DNA of 17,238 nucleotides from JAVVFH01 sp032250585 (lineage in GTDB: Bacteria; Pseudomonadota; Gammaproteobacteria; Xanthomonadales; SZUA-36). The stretch is from the NCBI GenBank assembly GCA_032250585.1, contig JAVVFH010000048.1, positions 1-17,238 of the forward strand. The letters run 5' to 3'. The notes under the pieces are model-generated. The model made no database searches, was not told where the DNA came from, and saw nothing but the letters and a program-made list of their open reading frames with translations. Within the stretch, counting starts at the first letter, position 1. Each line of letters opens with the position of its first letter. Shown here piece by piece: positions 1 to 7,477 of this stretch. Both the position numbers and the translations under genes were made by a program.

Positions 1-206
1 CCGGAAGGGCGGCCAAACGGCTGACTGAATCGACCGGCCTGGAAACCAAGACCGTGCACCGGCTGCTGGAGTTCGACCCCCAGGCCTTCGCCTTCAAGCA
101 TAACGACGACAACCCGCTCGATATCGACCTGCTGGTGATCGACGAGGCCGGGGCCCTGGTCGGGGCGCTGAATTTCCAGGATCTGCTGCGGGCAGGAGTG
201 GTCTGA
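1..206 (+). CDS. kdsD: 3' end of arabinose-5-phosphate isomerase KdsD, fused in frame to foreign RecD2-like sequence
   Basis: This open frame enters from the left edge (codons start at base 3) and stops with TGA at 204-206. The last ~25 residues, ending GALNFQDLLRAGVV, match the C-terminal end of the second CBS domain of KdsD. KdsD converts ribulose-5-phosphate to arabinose-5-phosphate, the first step of KDO synthesis. The position fits, because kdsC follows directly (TGA then ATG) and kdsD commonly precedes kdsC. The residues before about base 129 do not look like KdsD; they look like a RecD2 helicase (separate entry). The kdsD identity therefore rests only on the tail and the synteny. Whether this fusion exists in the cell is doubtful. 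Confidence 0.6.
   Translation, partial: GRAAKRLTESTGLETKTVHRLLEFDPQAFAFKHNDDNPLDIDLLVIDEAGALVGALNFQDLLRAGVV
3..149 (+). other. RecD2-type helicase fragment joined to the kdsD tail
   Basis: The translation starts GRAAKRLTESTG, continues through KTVHRLLEFDP and KHNDDNPLDIDLLVIDEA. This is the stretch after Walker A in RecD2 / exodeoxyribonuclease V alpha-type helicases: the TGRAAKR motif, the TIHRLLE motif, then the Walker B-like DLLVIDEA. After DEA, RecD2 proteins normally read S-M-V; here the frame switches to KdsD. LLVIDEA (129-149) is compatible with both families, so the junction lies at or near it. The fragment is only about 49 codons. It is either a contig-end assembly error or a real recombination scar; I favour the former. 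The family assignment is from remembered consensus, not a search. Confidence 0.7.
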
Positions 207-776
207 ATGGGCGCAGTCGATCTCGACGGGGTCGACCCGCTGCTGCTGGAACGCGCGGAGCGCGTCCGCATGCTGGTGCTGGACGTGGACGGCATTTTGA
301 CCGACGGGCGCCTGTATTTCGACAACCAGGGCAACGAGACCAAGGCCTTCTGCGTACGCGACGGCCTGGGCCTGAAATTGCTGCAGGCGCAGGGCACCGG
401 CATCGCGCTGATCACTGGGCGCCAATCGAACATCGTCGCCCAGCGCGCTGCGCAACTGGGTATTGAACACGTTTACCAGGGACGCGTGGACAAGCTGAAC
501 GCCTTTAATGAACTACTGGCCGTGACGGGTTTCGAACCTTCCGAGGTCTGCTTCGCGGGCGATGACTGGGTCGATATTCCGCTGCTCGACCGCGTCGGTC
601 TGGCGGTAACCGTGCCGGAAGCCGACGCCCTGGTCAAAAGCCGTGTCCACTGGATCACGTCGCGCGGCGGGGGCCACGGCGCGGTTCGCGAGATCTGTGA
701 TCTGCTGCTCGCGGCCCGCGGACTGGACGACCGGGTGCTGCAGGAAATACTGGTACCGCGACAGGACAACAGGTGA
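207..776 (+). CDS. kdsC: KDO-8-phosphate phosphatase KdsC
   Basis: This 189-residue HAD-superfamily phosphatase hydrolyses KDO-8-phosphate to free KDO in the cytoplasm, supplying the inner-core sugar of LPS. HAD motif I is DVDGILTDG, with the nucleophile and acid/base Asp26 and Asp28. Motif II is LITGR with Thr70. The motif III lysine is probably Lys95 in GRVDK. Motif IV is GDDWVDIP with Asp119/Asp120; the family more often has GDDLIDLP, so the Trp is a mild variant. No cap domain is present, as expected for this small tetrameric family, and the length is typical. The ATG at 207 abuts the preceding stop and has an AGGAG ribosome site at 194-198. The 3' end overlaps lptC by 4 bases. Confidence 0.97.
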   Translation: MGAVDLDGVDPLLLERAERVRMLVLDVDGILTDGRLYFDNQGNETKAFCVRDGLGLKLLQAQGTGIALITGRQSNIVAQRAAQLGIEHVYQGRVDKLNAFNELLAVTGFEPSEVCFAGDDWVDIPLLDRVGLAVTVPEADALVKSRVHWITSRGGGHGAVREICDLLLAARGLDDRVLQEILVPRQDNR

Positions 777-1336
777 TCAGGCGTCGCACCGGATGGGGCA
801 TCGCGCTGGTCGCCACGCTGGCGACGCTCAGCTGGGTGCTTTCCAGGGGGCCGGGCGACGGCGGCGGCGCGCCGGTCAAGCCGCTCGACACGCAGCTCAA
901 TTATGCGCTGTACGACTTTTCCGGCCGCTTGCTGAATGACGGCGGCGAAATCAGTTTGCGGATCGATGCACCGCTGCTGCGCAATAACGCCCTCAGCGGC
1001 GTCGGCACGGTGGTCAGCCCGGAAATACACATTCAGCAGGAAAGCGATCAATGGTACATTACCGCCGAATCCGCGATCATTACCGCCGACCGGGAGCACG
1101 TTTCCCTGCTGGGCAAGGTAAACATGATCAAGCGCAACATGTTTACCGGGCTGTTGCTCGAGATTCAGACGCAGGACGTCATGCTGAACGTCACACCGCG
1201 AACTGCCAGCACCGAGGCGCCGGTCAGCATACGGCAGGCAGGCGACCAACTGGACGCCACCGGCATGCGGCTGGACATGATTTCGGAGCACTATGAATTG
1301 CTGGACAAGGTACGGGCCATTTATGAAACTTCCTGA
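773..1336 (+). CDS. lptC: LPS export protein LptC
   Basis: This 187-residue bitopic inner-membrane protein is part of the LptB2FGC extractor and passes LPS to LptA. The N-terminus is basic (IRRR) and is followed by one membrane segment at about residues 8-23. The rest is a periplasmic beta-rich domain with alternating hydrophobic strands typical of the Lpt jellyroll fold (for example QWYITAESAIIT and KVNMIKRNMFTG). It starts with GTG at 773, overlapping the kdsC stop in a GTGA arrangement that implies translational coupling. Sequence conservation in LptC is low, so the call leans on length, topology, fold pattern and position between kdsC and lptA. The last 14 bases overlap lptA. Confidence 0.92.
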   Translation: MIRRRTGWGIALVATLATLSWVLSRGPGDGGGAPVKPLDTQLNYALYDFSGRLLNDGGEISLRIDAPLLRNNALSGVGTVVSPEIHIQQESDQWYITAESAIITADREHVSLLGKVNMIKRNMFTGLLLEIQTQDVMLNVTPRTASTEAPVSIRQAGDQLDATGMRLDMISEHYELLDKVRAIYETS

Positions 1337-1934
1337 GCTAACCCTGGTGCTGACGGCTGTGTGGATGCTCGCGCTGCCCGGCCCGGCCCATGCGCTGCGA
1401 ACAGACCGCCAACAACCGCTGGAGGTCAACGCGGATTCCACCGAAGGAACGCTCGGTGACGGCACCGCCACCTTGCAGGGCAACGTGGAAATTCAGCAGG
1501 GCACGATGTTGATCCGGGCCGACCGCGCCCGTGTCGAGAAAATCGAGGGCCGGGTCCGCCGGGTCATCCTCGATGGGAGCCCGGTTCACCTGCAGCAGGA
1601 GATCGAGCAGGAGGGCCTGGTCACGGCCGAGGCCCGCAAAATCGAATACGAGGTGGCCACCGGTATCGTCACCCTCACCGGCAACGCCGACGTGATCCAC
1701 CCCCAGTACCGGATCAGCGGTGAAACGCTGAAATACGATATGAATGCGCAGCATTTCCAGGGTAGCGGCGGCGAGGAAAATGGCCGCATCCGGATCCAGA
1801 TGGACCCGGAAGTGGTGCCCGGCACGACAGATTCCGAAGAAGAATCCGCTCCCGAAACTGCTGCCGACCAAGCCCCTGCCGACGACGCCCCTGCCGACGA
1901 CGCCCCTGTGGACGATGTCGGGCCGGCGGACTGA
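1323..1934 (+). CDS. lptA: Periplasmic LPS-binding bridge protein LptA
   Basis: The 203-residue precursor forms the periplasmic bridge carrying LPS from LptC to LptD. The signal peptide is MKLPELTLVLTAVWMLALPG with cleavage after AHA (about residue 24). The mature part begins with the family pattern QQPLEVNADSTEGTLGDGTA, then GNVEIQQGTMLIRADRARV and further OstA-like strands to about residue 165. I chose the ATG at 1323 because it directly gives the signal peptide; the in-frame ATG at 1293 would add a non-signal stretch inside lptC. The C-terminus has an unusual Asp/Glu/Ala/Pro-rich tail of about 35 residues, encoded partly by tandem 15-base repeats. The stop is 4 bases before lptB. Confidence 0.95.
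   Translation: MKLPELTLVLTAVWMLALPGPAHALRTDRQQPLEVNADSTEGTLGDGTATLQGNVEIQQGTMLIRADRARVEKIEGRVRRVILDGSPVHLQQEIEQEGLVTAEARKIEYEVATGIVTLTGNADVIHPQYRISGETLKYDMNAQHFQGSGGEENGRIRIQMDPEVVPGTTDSEEESAPETAADQAPADDAPADDAPVDDVGPAD
1872..1916 (+). repeat. 15-bp tandem repeats in the lptA tail
   Basis: The unit gcccctgccgacgac occurs at 1872-1886 and 1887-1901. A diverged copy, gcccctgtggacgat, follows at 1902-1916. The array encodes the acidic repeat APADD-APADD-APVDD. A partial related unit lies just upstream (gctgccgaccaa). Because the unit is a multiple of three, copy-number change would lengthen or shorten the tail without shifting frame. Confidence 0.85.
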
Positions 1935-1938
1935 TGCC

Positions 1939-2658
1939 ATGCTGAAAGCGCTCAATCTTCATAAGACCTTCGGCAAGCGGGAAGTTGTGAAGGGCGTGTC
2001 GATGCAGGTCGAGCCGGGCGACGTGGTCGGGTTGCTGGGCCCCAACGGCGCGGGCAAAACCACCTGTTTCTACATGATCGTCGGACTGGTTTCGGTTGGC
2101 GAGGGCGAGATACTGGTCGACGAGGTAAACGTCACGCACCAGCCGGTCAACGTACGCTCGAACCTGGGCGTAGGCTATTTGCCGCAGGACGCCTCCATTT
2201 TCCGCAAGCTGAGCGTCGAAGACAACATCATGGCGATCCTCGAGATCCGCTCGGACCTGGACAAGTCAGCCCGCCAGGAGCGGCTGCAGGAATTGATGGA
2301 GGGCCTGGGCATCAGCCACATCGCCAAGCAGATGGGCATCAGCCTCTCCGGGGGCGAACGCCGCCGCGCGGAGATCGCCAGGGCGCTGGCTGCCGAGCCC
2401 CGTTTCATCCTGCTGGATGAGCCGTTTGCAGGCGTCGACCCGATCTCGGTCATCGAAATACAAAAAATCGTCGAACACCTGAAAGACCTGGATATCGGCG
2501 TGCTGATCACCGACCACAACGTCCGTGAAACACTGGGTATTTGCGATTATGCGTACATCCTGAACGATGGGCAGGTTCTGGCCGAAGGCGATCCGCGCAC
2601 CATCGTCGCCAACGACGAAGTCCGCAAAGTATACCTCGGCCAACATTTCACGCTCTGA
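1939..2658 (+). CDS. lptB: LPS export ABC transporter ATPase LptB
   Basis: This 239-residue cytoplasmic ATPase powers LPS extraction by the LptB2FGC complex. All ABC motifs are present: Walker A GPNGAGKTT (34-42), Q-loop Gln83 in GYLPQDASIF, signature LSGGE (136-140), Walker B FILLDEP with catalytic Glu161, and the H-loop His193 in TDHNV. GYLPQDASIFRKLSVEDNI is especially LptB-like. I chose the ATG at 1939 because it gives MLKALNLHKTFGKREVVKGV with no extra residues; the frame is open upstream only because it overlaps lptA in another frame. The gap to lptA is 4 bases, and rpoN begins 8 bases after the stop, the usual order in gammaproteobacteria. Confidence 0.98.
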   Translation: MLKALNLHKTFGKREVVKGVSMQVEPGDVVGLLGPNGAGKTTCFYMIVGLVSVGEGEILVDEVNVTHQPVNVRSNLGVGYLPQDASIFRKLSVEDNIMAILEIRSDLDKSARQERLQELMEGLGISHIAKQMGISLSGGERRRAEIARALAAEPRFILLDEPFAGVDPISVIEIQKIVEHLKDLDIGVLITDHNVRETLGICDYAYILNDGQVLAEGDPRTIVANDEVRKVYLGQHFTL

Positions 2659-2666
2659 AGCGAACG

Positions 2667-4112
2667 ATGGTCGAACAATCACTCCAAATCCGGCTGACGC
2701 AGAAACTCACGCTGGCGCCGCAGCTGCAGCAGGCCATTCGCCTGCTGCAGCTCAATCGCATCGAACTGCGCGACTACATTCAGGACGCAATCGACTCCAA
2801 TCCGCTGCTGGAGCGCGAAAGCGACCCCGACGCCGGGCCGGAGTCCGGAGCTGCCGACAGCCCGGCCTCCGAATCCGAACCGGCAGCGGACGCCGCTGTG
2901 GAAGAAAGCCTGTCCGACTGGGAAACGGAAAACCCGGGCGGCGACCAGTGGCTGGAAAGCGGATCCTACGAAGGGTTTTCCGGCGAACCACAAATGGCCG
3001 ATGCGGGCGACTCGCTGCGAGATCACCTGTTGTGGCAAATCAACCTGGCCCATTTCAGCCCCACCGACACGCTGATCGCCGAAGCAATCGTTTACGGCCT
3101 GGACGAGGACGGCTTCCTGCACGACTCCCTCGCGGATATCCGCGCCAGCCTGGCGCCGGAGTTGCTGGTCGGCGAAGACGAGGTCCTGGCCGTGCTCCAC
3201 CGCGTGCAGCGCCTGGAACCGGTTGGCGTGGCCTCGCGCGATCCGGCGGAATGCATCCGCGTGCAACTCTCGGCGCTGCCCGCCGATACCAGGGGCCGCG
3301 ACCTGGCGCGCCGCATCGCGCGCGATTACCTGGAGCTCGTCGCCCGGCATGATCTCGACGCGCTCCGGAAAAGCACCGGCGCCGATGCCGACAGCCTGTC
3401 GCGGGCCCTTGACCTGATCCAGTCGCTGGAACCGCGGCCGGGCGCACGCTACGACAACCGCCGCGACGAATACCTGGTGCCGGACGTGTACGTGACGCGC
3501 GTCGAAGACCGTTGGCGCGTCACCCTGAACCCGGAAAACGATCCGGGCCTGCGGCTGAATAATTACTACATCGGTTTGCTGCGCAAATCCGGCGGCAAGG
3601 ACGCGGACTACCTGCGCGGGCGCCTGCAGGAGGCGCGTTGGCTGATGTCGAGCATCGAAATGCGCAACCGCACCCTGATGTCGGTGTCCCAGACCATCGT
3701 CGAATTCCAGGAAGCGTTTCTGGAGCTCGGCGAGCAGGCGATGAAGCCTTTGGTCCTGAAAGATGTTGCCGAGGCCATCGGCATGCACGAGTCGACGGTC
3801 TCGCGGGCCACGACGCGCAAATACATGCTCACGCCGCGCGGCATATTCGAATTGAAATACTTCTTTTCCAGCCACGTGCGCACCACGACCGGCGGCAGCA
3901 TAAGCGCTACCGCGGTAAAGGCCTCGCTGCAGCTTCTGCTGGAAAATGAACCACGCGACCGGCCGCTGAGCGATCAGGAATTGTCGCGCCTGCTGCGCGA
4001 GACCGGCATCATCGCGGCCCGGCGAACCGTTGCCAAGTATCGGGAATCACTGGGCATCGGCTCGTCGACTGAGCGCCGGCGGCTTTACCGCATCCAGTCG
4101 CTGCACGCATGA
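2667..4112 (+). CDS. rpoN: RNA polymerase sigma-54 factor RpoN
   Basis: This 481-residue sigma-54 directs RNA polymerase to -24/-12 promoters, which need enhancer-binding ATPases. Region I (about 1-50) is the Gln/Leu-rich activator-response domain, LTLAPQLQQAIRLLQLNRIE. Region II (about 50-115) is a long acidic linker. The core-binding domain follows. The HTH segment DVAEAIGMHESTVSRATTRK begins near residue 365, with IFELKYFFSS after it. The diagnostic RpoN box ARRTVAKYRE is at about 451-460. The ATG at 2667 places MVEQSLQIRLTQKL at the family's usual N-terminus. A short extension (YRIQSLHA) follows the normal end. Linkage to the PTS genes downstream is the classic rpoN arrangement. Confidence 0.98.
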   Translation: MVEQSLQIRLTQKLTLAPQLQQAIRLLQLNRIELRDYIQDAIDSNPLLERESDPDAGPESGAADSPASESEPAADAAVEESLSDWETENPGGDQWLESGSYEGFSGEPQMADAGDSLRDHLLWQINLAHFSPTDTLIAEAIVYGLDEDGFLHDSLADIRASLAPELLVGEDEVLAVLHRVQRLEPVGVASRDPAECIRVQLSALPADTRGRDLARRIARDYLELVARHDLDALRKSTGADADSLSRALDLIQSLEPRPGARYDNRRDEYLVPDVYVTRVEDRWRVTLNPENDPGLRLNNYYIGLLRKSGGKDADYLRGRLQEARWLMSSIEMRNRTLMSVSQTIVEFQEAFLELGEQAMKPLVLKDVAEAIGMHESTVSRATTRKYMLTPRGIFELKYFFSSHVRTTTGGSISATAVKASLQLLLENEPRDRPLSDQELSRLLRETGIIAARRTVAKYRESLGIGSSTERRRLYRIQSLHA

Positions 4113-4224
4113 GCCGAAGGCGGCCAATGACGGTCGCGCACGCCATCAGGGCCGGTTGAAAGGCTGCTGGCCAAGGCACCTTTTCGCGTATAAGATTGAG
4201 TCATGGATTTCCAGATTCCGCGCG

Positions 4225-4253
4225 TTGACCAAAAGCCGACCAGCCATTACCAT
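4225..4253 (+). promoter_or_regulatory. Candidate sigma-70 promoter upstream of hpf
   Basis: TTGACC (4225-4230) and TACCAT (4248-4253) are separated by 17 bases, within the 243-base gap between rpoN and hpf. A start near 4260 would leave about 95 bases of leader before the hpf ATG at 4356. This would let hpf and the PTS genes be expressed separately from rpoN. It is a pattern match only; the -10 agrees at four of six positions. Confidence 0.35.
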
Positions 4254-4355
4254 CGCACAAATTTACCAGGCTCAGCCTCCGGACAGACCCCAGCGACGCC
4301 GATCCATCGGACGGCGCAAACCTTACACCGTGCCGCGCTTCAAGAGGAGACTCAA

Positions 4356-4679
4356 ATGCAGCTCACCATTACCGGACACCATATCGACCTTACACCGGCA
4401 CTCCGAGCCTACGCCACCGAGAAATTGCAGCGGATCTCGAAGCACTTCGATCACGTCATTTCCATCGTGATCATTCTCAAGGTCGAAAATCACCAGCAAC
4501 TGGCAGAGGCCAACGTGCATGCGGCCGGCAAGACTTTGTTCGCCCAGGCTTCGGACACGGACATGTACGCCGCGATCGACGCACTTGCCGACAAGATGGA
4601 TAAACAGGTGAGGCGCTACAAGGACCGGGTGCGTGGCCATCACGCCAGCGCGGCCAAACGGGCAGCCTCCCTGGGCTGA
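4356..4679 (+). CDS. hpf: Ribosome hibernation promoting factor, short form (HPF/YhbH)
   Basis: This 107-residue protein of the short HPF / sigma-54 modulation family binds the 30S decoding region and promotes 100S ribosome dimers in stationary phase. The N-terminus MQLTITGHHIDLTPALRAY leads into EKLQRISKHFDHVISIVIIL, matching the beta-alpha-beta fold. The basic C-terminal half includes DKMDKQVRRYKDRVRGHH. It lacks the long-form dimerisation domain. The ATG at 4356 has a strong AAGAGGAG ribosome site at about 4342-4349. The frame stays open to 4203, but that extension is not HPF-like. The rpoN-hpf-ptsN order is conserved. Confidence 0.96.
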   Translation: MQLTITGHHIDLTPALRAYATEKLQRISKHFDHVISIVIILKVENHQQLAEANVHAAGKTLFAQASDTDMYAAIDALADKMDKQVRRYKDRVRGHHASAAKRAASLG

Positions 4680-4731
4680 GACCTCCGATACAAGGCGCCG
4701 CTCCCAGCGCTGAAACCAGGTTCATTCAAAC

Positions 4732-5184
4732 ATGTTCATCAGCGACCTGCTGAGCGTGGAAAAAATCCACTGTGACGTCAAAATCAGCAGCAAGAAGCAC
4801 CTGCTCGAACTGATCAGCAAGGAACTTTCACGCGACAGCGGCCAACTCGGTCAACGGGAAGTCTTTGAAAACCTTTTTGCGCGGGAACGCCTGGGCAGCA
4901 CCGGTCTGGGCAAGGGGGTCGCCATTCCGCACGCCAGGATCAAGGGCAGCGACCAGGTCGAAGCGCTGTTCCTGCGACTGAAAAAGCCCGTTCCCTTCGA
5001 CGCAAGCGACGGCCAGCCGGTCGACCTGCTGTTCGCGATGACCGTGCCGGAGGACTGCAGCGAAGACCACCTGAAGCTGCTGGCCCAGGTCGCCCGGATC
5101 TTCAGCGATGAGGAACTGCGGAAGAAACTGCGCGCGGCCGAAAGTCCGAACGAGATTCTGCGCCTGCTCTCAGCGGCGCGTTAG
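4732..5184 (+). CDS. ptsN: Nitrogen-PTS EIIA component PtsN (EIIA-Ntr)
   Basis: This 150-residue regulatory EIIA domain accepts a phosphoryl group from an HPr-type protein on His67, within GLGKGVAIPHARI. In other bacteria EIIA-Ntr adjusts potassium uptake, stress and nitrogen/carbon responses by phosphorylation-dependent protein binding. It is a single domain with no EIIB or EIIC, like the family. The N-terminus MFISDLLSVEKI and the segment ENLFARERLGSTGLG are typical. The ATG at 4732 has only a weak upstream CAGG (4717-4720). It lies 52 bases after hpf. The only HPr and EI visible here are the ones encoded downstream, so those are the likely donors. Confidence 0.97.
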   Translation: MFISDLLSVEKIHCDVKISSKKHLLELISKELSRDSGQLGQREVFENLFARERLGSTGLGKGVAIPHARIKGSDQVEALFLRLKKPVPFDASDGQPVDLLFAMTVPEDCSEDHLKLLAQVARIFSDEELRKKLRAAESPNEILRLLSAAR

Positions 5185-5241
5185 CATTCCGGCTTTTTTC
5201 GGTCGTGGATTTGGACCCGGCTTCCTGCAATACTGATCATC

Positions 5242-6219
5242 GTGTCTCGCTCCATCACAGCCCGGGAACTGTTCGACGACCTGCATCAGCGGCTCGGGCT
5301 GGCGTGGGTCTCGGAAAACGGCAGCGGCGAAGACATCACCATCTCGTCGGACGAATTGTCGGCGCGCCCCGCGCTGGCGGGCTTTTTGAACCTGATACAT
5401 CCGAACAAGGTGCAGGTGCTCGGGGAAGAGGAAATCACCTACCTGGATGCCCTCGACGGCCCCGAGCGCAAGGCGACCGTGGCGCGAATCTTCGAAAGCC
5501 AGCCGCTGGCGGTGGTCGTCGGCGAAGGCTTCGACATGCCGCAGACGATTGCATCGGCCGCCGCGGGCAGTGCCACGGCCCTGCTGTGTTCGCGGCTGCC
5601 GTCCTACGTGCTGGTTAATTTCCTGCAGCACCACATCTCGCACAAACTCGCGCACCGCATCACGCTGCACGGCGTTTTTATGGAGGTTTTCACGATCGGC
5701 GTACTGATCACCGGCGGGGCGGGCAGCGGCAAGAGCGAACTGGCCCTGGAACTGCTCAACCGCGGTCATCGGCTGATCGCCGACGATGCCCCGGAATTCA
5801 CCCAGATTTCACCGGACGTCATCGACGGCGGCTGCCCGGAGGCCCTGCAGGACTGTCTCGAGGTTCGCGGCCTGGGCATCCTCAACGTGCGTCGCATGTT
5901 CGGCGACGCCGCGATCAAGCTGAACAAATTCCTGCGCCTGATCATCCACCTGGAAATTCCCGCCGATGCCTCCAATCCGCAGGCATCCGGGCGCGAACCC
6001 GACAACCGGCTGCGCAGCGATTCGAGTTCGCAGCGCGTCCTCGACCTGAACATCGCCCGCATCACCCTGCCCGTGATGGCCGGCCGCAACCTGGCCGTGC
6101 TGGCCGAGGCCGCCGTGCGCGACTACATGCTGAAAATGAAGGGTTACGATGCCGCTTCGGCTTTCATCGAACGCCATTCCAGGCTGCTGCAGCGCCAGGA
6201 ACAGGATCTTTCCGATTGA
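5242..6219 (+). CDS. hprK: HPr kinase/phosphorylase HprK
   Basis: This 325-residue bifunctional enzyme phosphorylates and dephosphorylates a regulatory serine of HPr. The N-terminal domain begins SITARELFDDL, as is usual. The C-terminal kinase domain has His143 in LHGVFMEVFTIGVLI, Walker A GGAGSGKS (158-165), the Asp pair in LIADDAPEF (180-182) and the HprK signature LEVRGLGILNVRRMFG. It is full length, not the short alphaproteobacterial kinase-only form. The start is GTG at 5242 with no clear ribosome site; the N-terminal match decides it. It ends inside rapZ with a 4-base overlap. The HPr encoded 1.2 kb downstream keeps the target serine, so the pair should be functional. Confidence 0.97.
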   Translation: MSRSITARELFDDLHQRLGLAWVSENGSGEDITISSDELSARPALAGFLNLIHPNKVQVLGEEEITYLDALDGPERKATVARIFESQPLAVVVGEGFDMPQTIASAAAGSATALLCSRLPSYVLVNFLQHHISHKLAHRITLHGVFMEVFTIGVLITGGAGSGKSELALELLNRGHRLIADDAPEFTQISPDVIDGGCPEALQDCLEVRGLGILNVRRMFGDAAIKLNKFLRLIIHLEIPADASNPQASGREPDNRLRSDSSSQRVLDLNIARITLPVMAGRNLAVLAEAAVRDYMLKMKGYDAASAFIERHSRLLQRQEQDLSD

Positions 6220-7091
6220 GCGTGAACGAGCAGCAGCAAAAACTGATCCTGGTGAGCGGACTGTCGGGTGGTGGAAAATCCACCGCGCTGCACGCGCTCG
6301 AAGACCTCGGTTATTATTGCGTCGACAACCTGCCGGCTGCCCTGCTGGGTGATTTCATGGCTTATATCCGCTCCAGGCCGTCGCGTTATTCGCGCGTCGC
6401 GCTGGGTATCGATGCGCGTTCCTCCGCCGATGACCTGAAAAACATGTCGGCGCGGCTGGACCAACCGGCACCGGCCGGACTACAGCGCGAACTCATGTTC
6501 CTGACCGCCGACACCAAGACCCTCATCAAGCGTTTCAGCGAAACGCGCCGTCGCCACCCGCTGACGACGGACCAGCAGGCCTTGCCGCAGGCCATCGACC
6601 AGGAAAAAACCTTACTGGAAGCACTGCATGAACGCGCCGACCAGGTCATCGACACCACCGACACCAACATCCACCAACTCCGGCGCCAGGTCTGGAAGTG
6701 TGTCGACGATGACACCAAACCGATGACCATCGTGCTGGAGTCTTTTGCATTCAAGCGCGGCGTGCCGCAGGACGTGGACTTCGTATTCGACGCCAGGAAC
6801 CTGCCCAACCCACACTGGGAGGATGCATTGCGCGATCTGAACGGTCTCGACGAACCGGTTCGCCAATGGCTGGAAGAGGATCGGTCGGTGGACGCGATGC
6901 GCCGCGACATCCTGGTCTTCCTGCAGAACTGGCTGCCCGGCTTTCAGCGCAGCCAGCGCAGCTACGTGACCGTCGGCGTCGGCTGCACCGGCGGGCGTCA
7001 CCGCTCCGTCTACCTGGTCGACCGTCTGGCCACCGACCTGGGCACGAAATTCGGCACCGTGCTGATCCACCACCGCGAGTTGCAGGCATGA
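6216..7091 (+). CDS. rapZ: RNase adapter / P-loop protein RapZ
   Basis: This 291-residue RapZ/YvcJ-family protein has Walker A GLSGGGKST (15-23), then YYCVDNLP (about 33-40). The conserved RFSETRRRHPL is at 106-116, SFAFKRGVPQDVDFVFD begins near 176, and the C-terminal GCTGGRHRSV is at 256-265. In E. coli RapZ binds small RNAs and RNase E to control glucosamine-6-phosphate synthase, responding to glucosamine-6-phosphate. Whether that circuit exists here cannot be seen. The TTG at 6216 overlaps the hprK stop (TTGA) and has AGGAT at 6203-6207 at a good distance; a GTG at 6222 is an alternative. The C-terminus overlaps the EIIA gene by 4 bases. Confidence 0.97.
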   Translation: MSVNEQQQKLILVSGLSGGGKSTALHALEDLGYYCVDNLPAALLGDFMAYIRSRPSRYSRVALGIDARSSADDLKNMSARLDQPAPAGLQRELMFLTADTKTLIKRFSETRRRHPLTTDQQALPQAIDQEKTLLEALHERADQVIDTTDTNIHQLRRQVWKCVDDDTKPMTIVLESFAFKRGVPQDVDFVFDARNLPNPHWEDALRDLNGLDEPVRQWLEEDRSVDAMRRDILVFLQNWLPGFQRSQRSYVTVGVGCTGGRHRSVYLVDRLATDLGTKFGTVLIHHRELQA

Positions 7092-7477
7092 GCAGCGGGA
7101 TCGTCGTCGTCACGCACGGCACCACCGGCCGCTCGCTGATCGAGGTCGCCGAATCCATTCTCGGCGAGTCGCTGGACGAGATCCTGTTCGTGCCCTTCAG
7201 CCACTCCGGCGCCGAGGCGGAAGACCGGCGTGCGGTGCGCAGCGCCATGGACAACGCCGCACGCCGCGGCGGCATACTGGTGATGACCGACCTGATCGGT
7301 GCCAGCCCGAGTAACCTGATCGCCGCGCTGCTGGATCAGTACCCGGCGACGCTGGTGACCGGGCTGAACCTGGCCATGCTGATCCGGGTCTGGACCTACC
7401 GCGACTGCGGCCCCGACGAACTGGCGCGCAAGGCCGTCGAAGGCGGCCGGCGCGGCATCAAGGCGATCACGAAATGA
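7088..7477 (+). CDS. Mannose/fructose-family PTS EIIA domain protein
   Basis: This is a stand-alone 129-residue EIIA of the mannose-sorbose superfamily. The N-terminus SSGIVVVTHGTTGRSLIEVA carries the phosphorylatable histidine, His10. A mid-region DLIGASPSN matches the family's second conserved loop. Mannose EIIA domains usually work with EIIB/C/D for sugar import, but none of these is present, so a regulatory or phosphate-balancing role is inferred. Similar orphan EIIA genes sit beside ptsH and ptsI in several beta- and gammaproteobacteria. The ATG overlaps rapZ (ATGA) and the stop overlaps ptsH (ATGA), so the three are probably translationally coupled. The substrate, if any, is unknown. 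Confidence 0.93.
   Translation: MSSGIVVVTHGTTGRSLIEVAESILGESLDEILFVPFSHSGAEAEDRRAVRSAMDNAARRGGILVMTDLIGASPSNLIAALLDQYPATLVTGLNLAMLIRVWTYRDCGPDELARKAVEGGRRGIKAITK

Noticed and set aside
1872..1916. CRISPR-like short repeat array
   Set aside because: The units are directly adjacent with no spacers and lie in the coding frame of lptA.
1744..1938. Extended LptB start upstream of 1939
   Set aside because: The extra residues come from reading lptA in another frame; the 239-residue form matches LptB length and N-terminus.
2679..3875. Open frame of 398 codons on the minus strand opposite rpoN
   Set aside because: RpoN on the plus strand is complete, including the RpoN box; the antisense frame has no recognisable domain.
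4174..4190. Possible sigma-54 promoter (GGCAC...CGCG) upstream of hpf
   Set aside because: The GG and GC elements are separated by 9 bases rather than the required 10, and the -12 lacks TTGC.
4203..4355. N-terminal extension of HPF in the same frame
   Set aside because: The 51 extra residues are unlike the HPF family, while the ATG at 4356 has an excellent ribosome site and gives the normal N-terminus.
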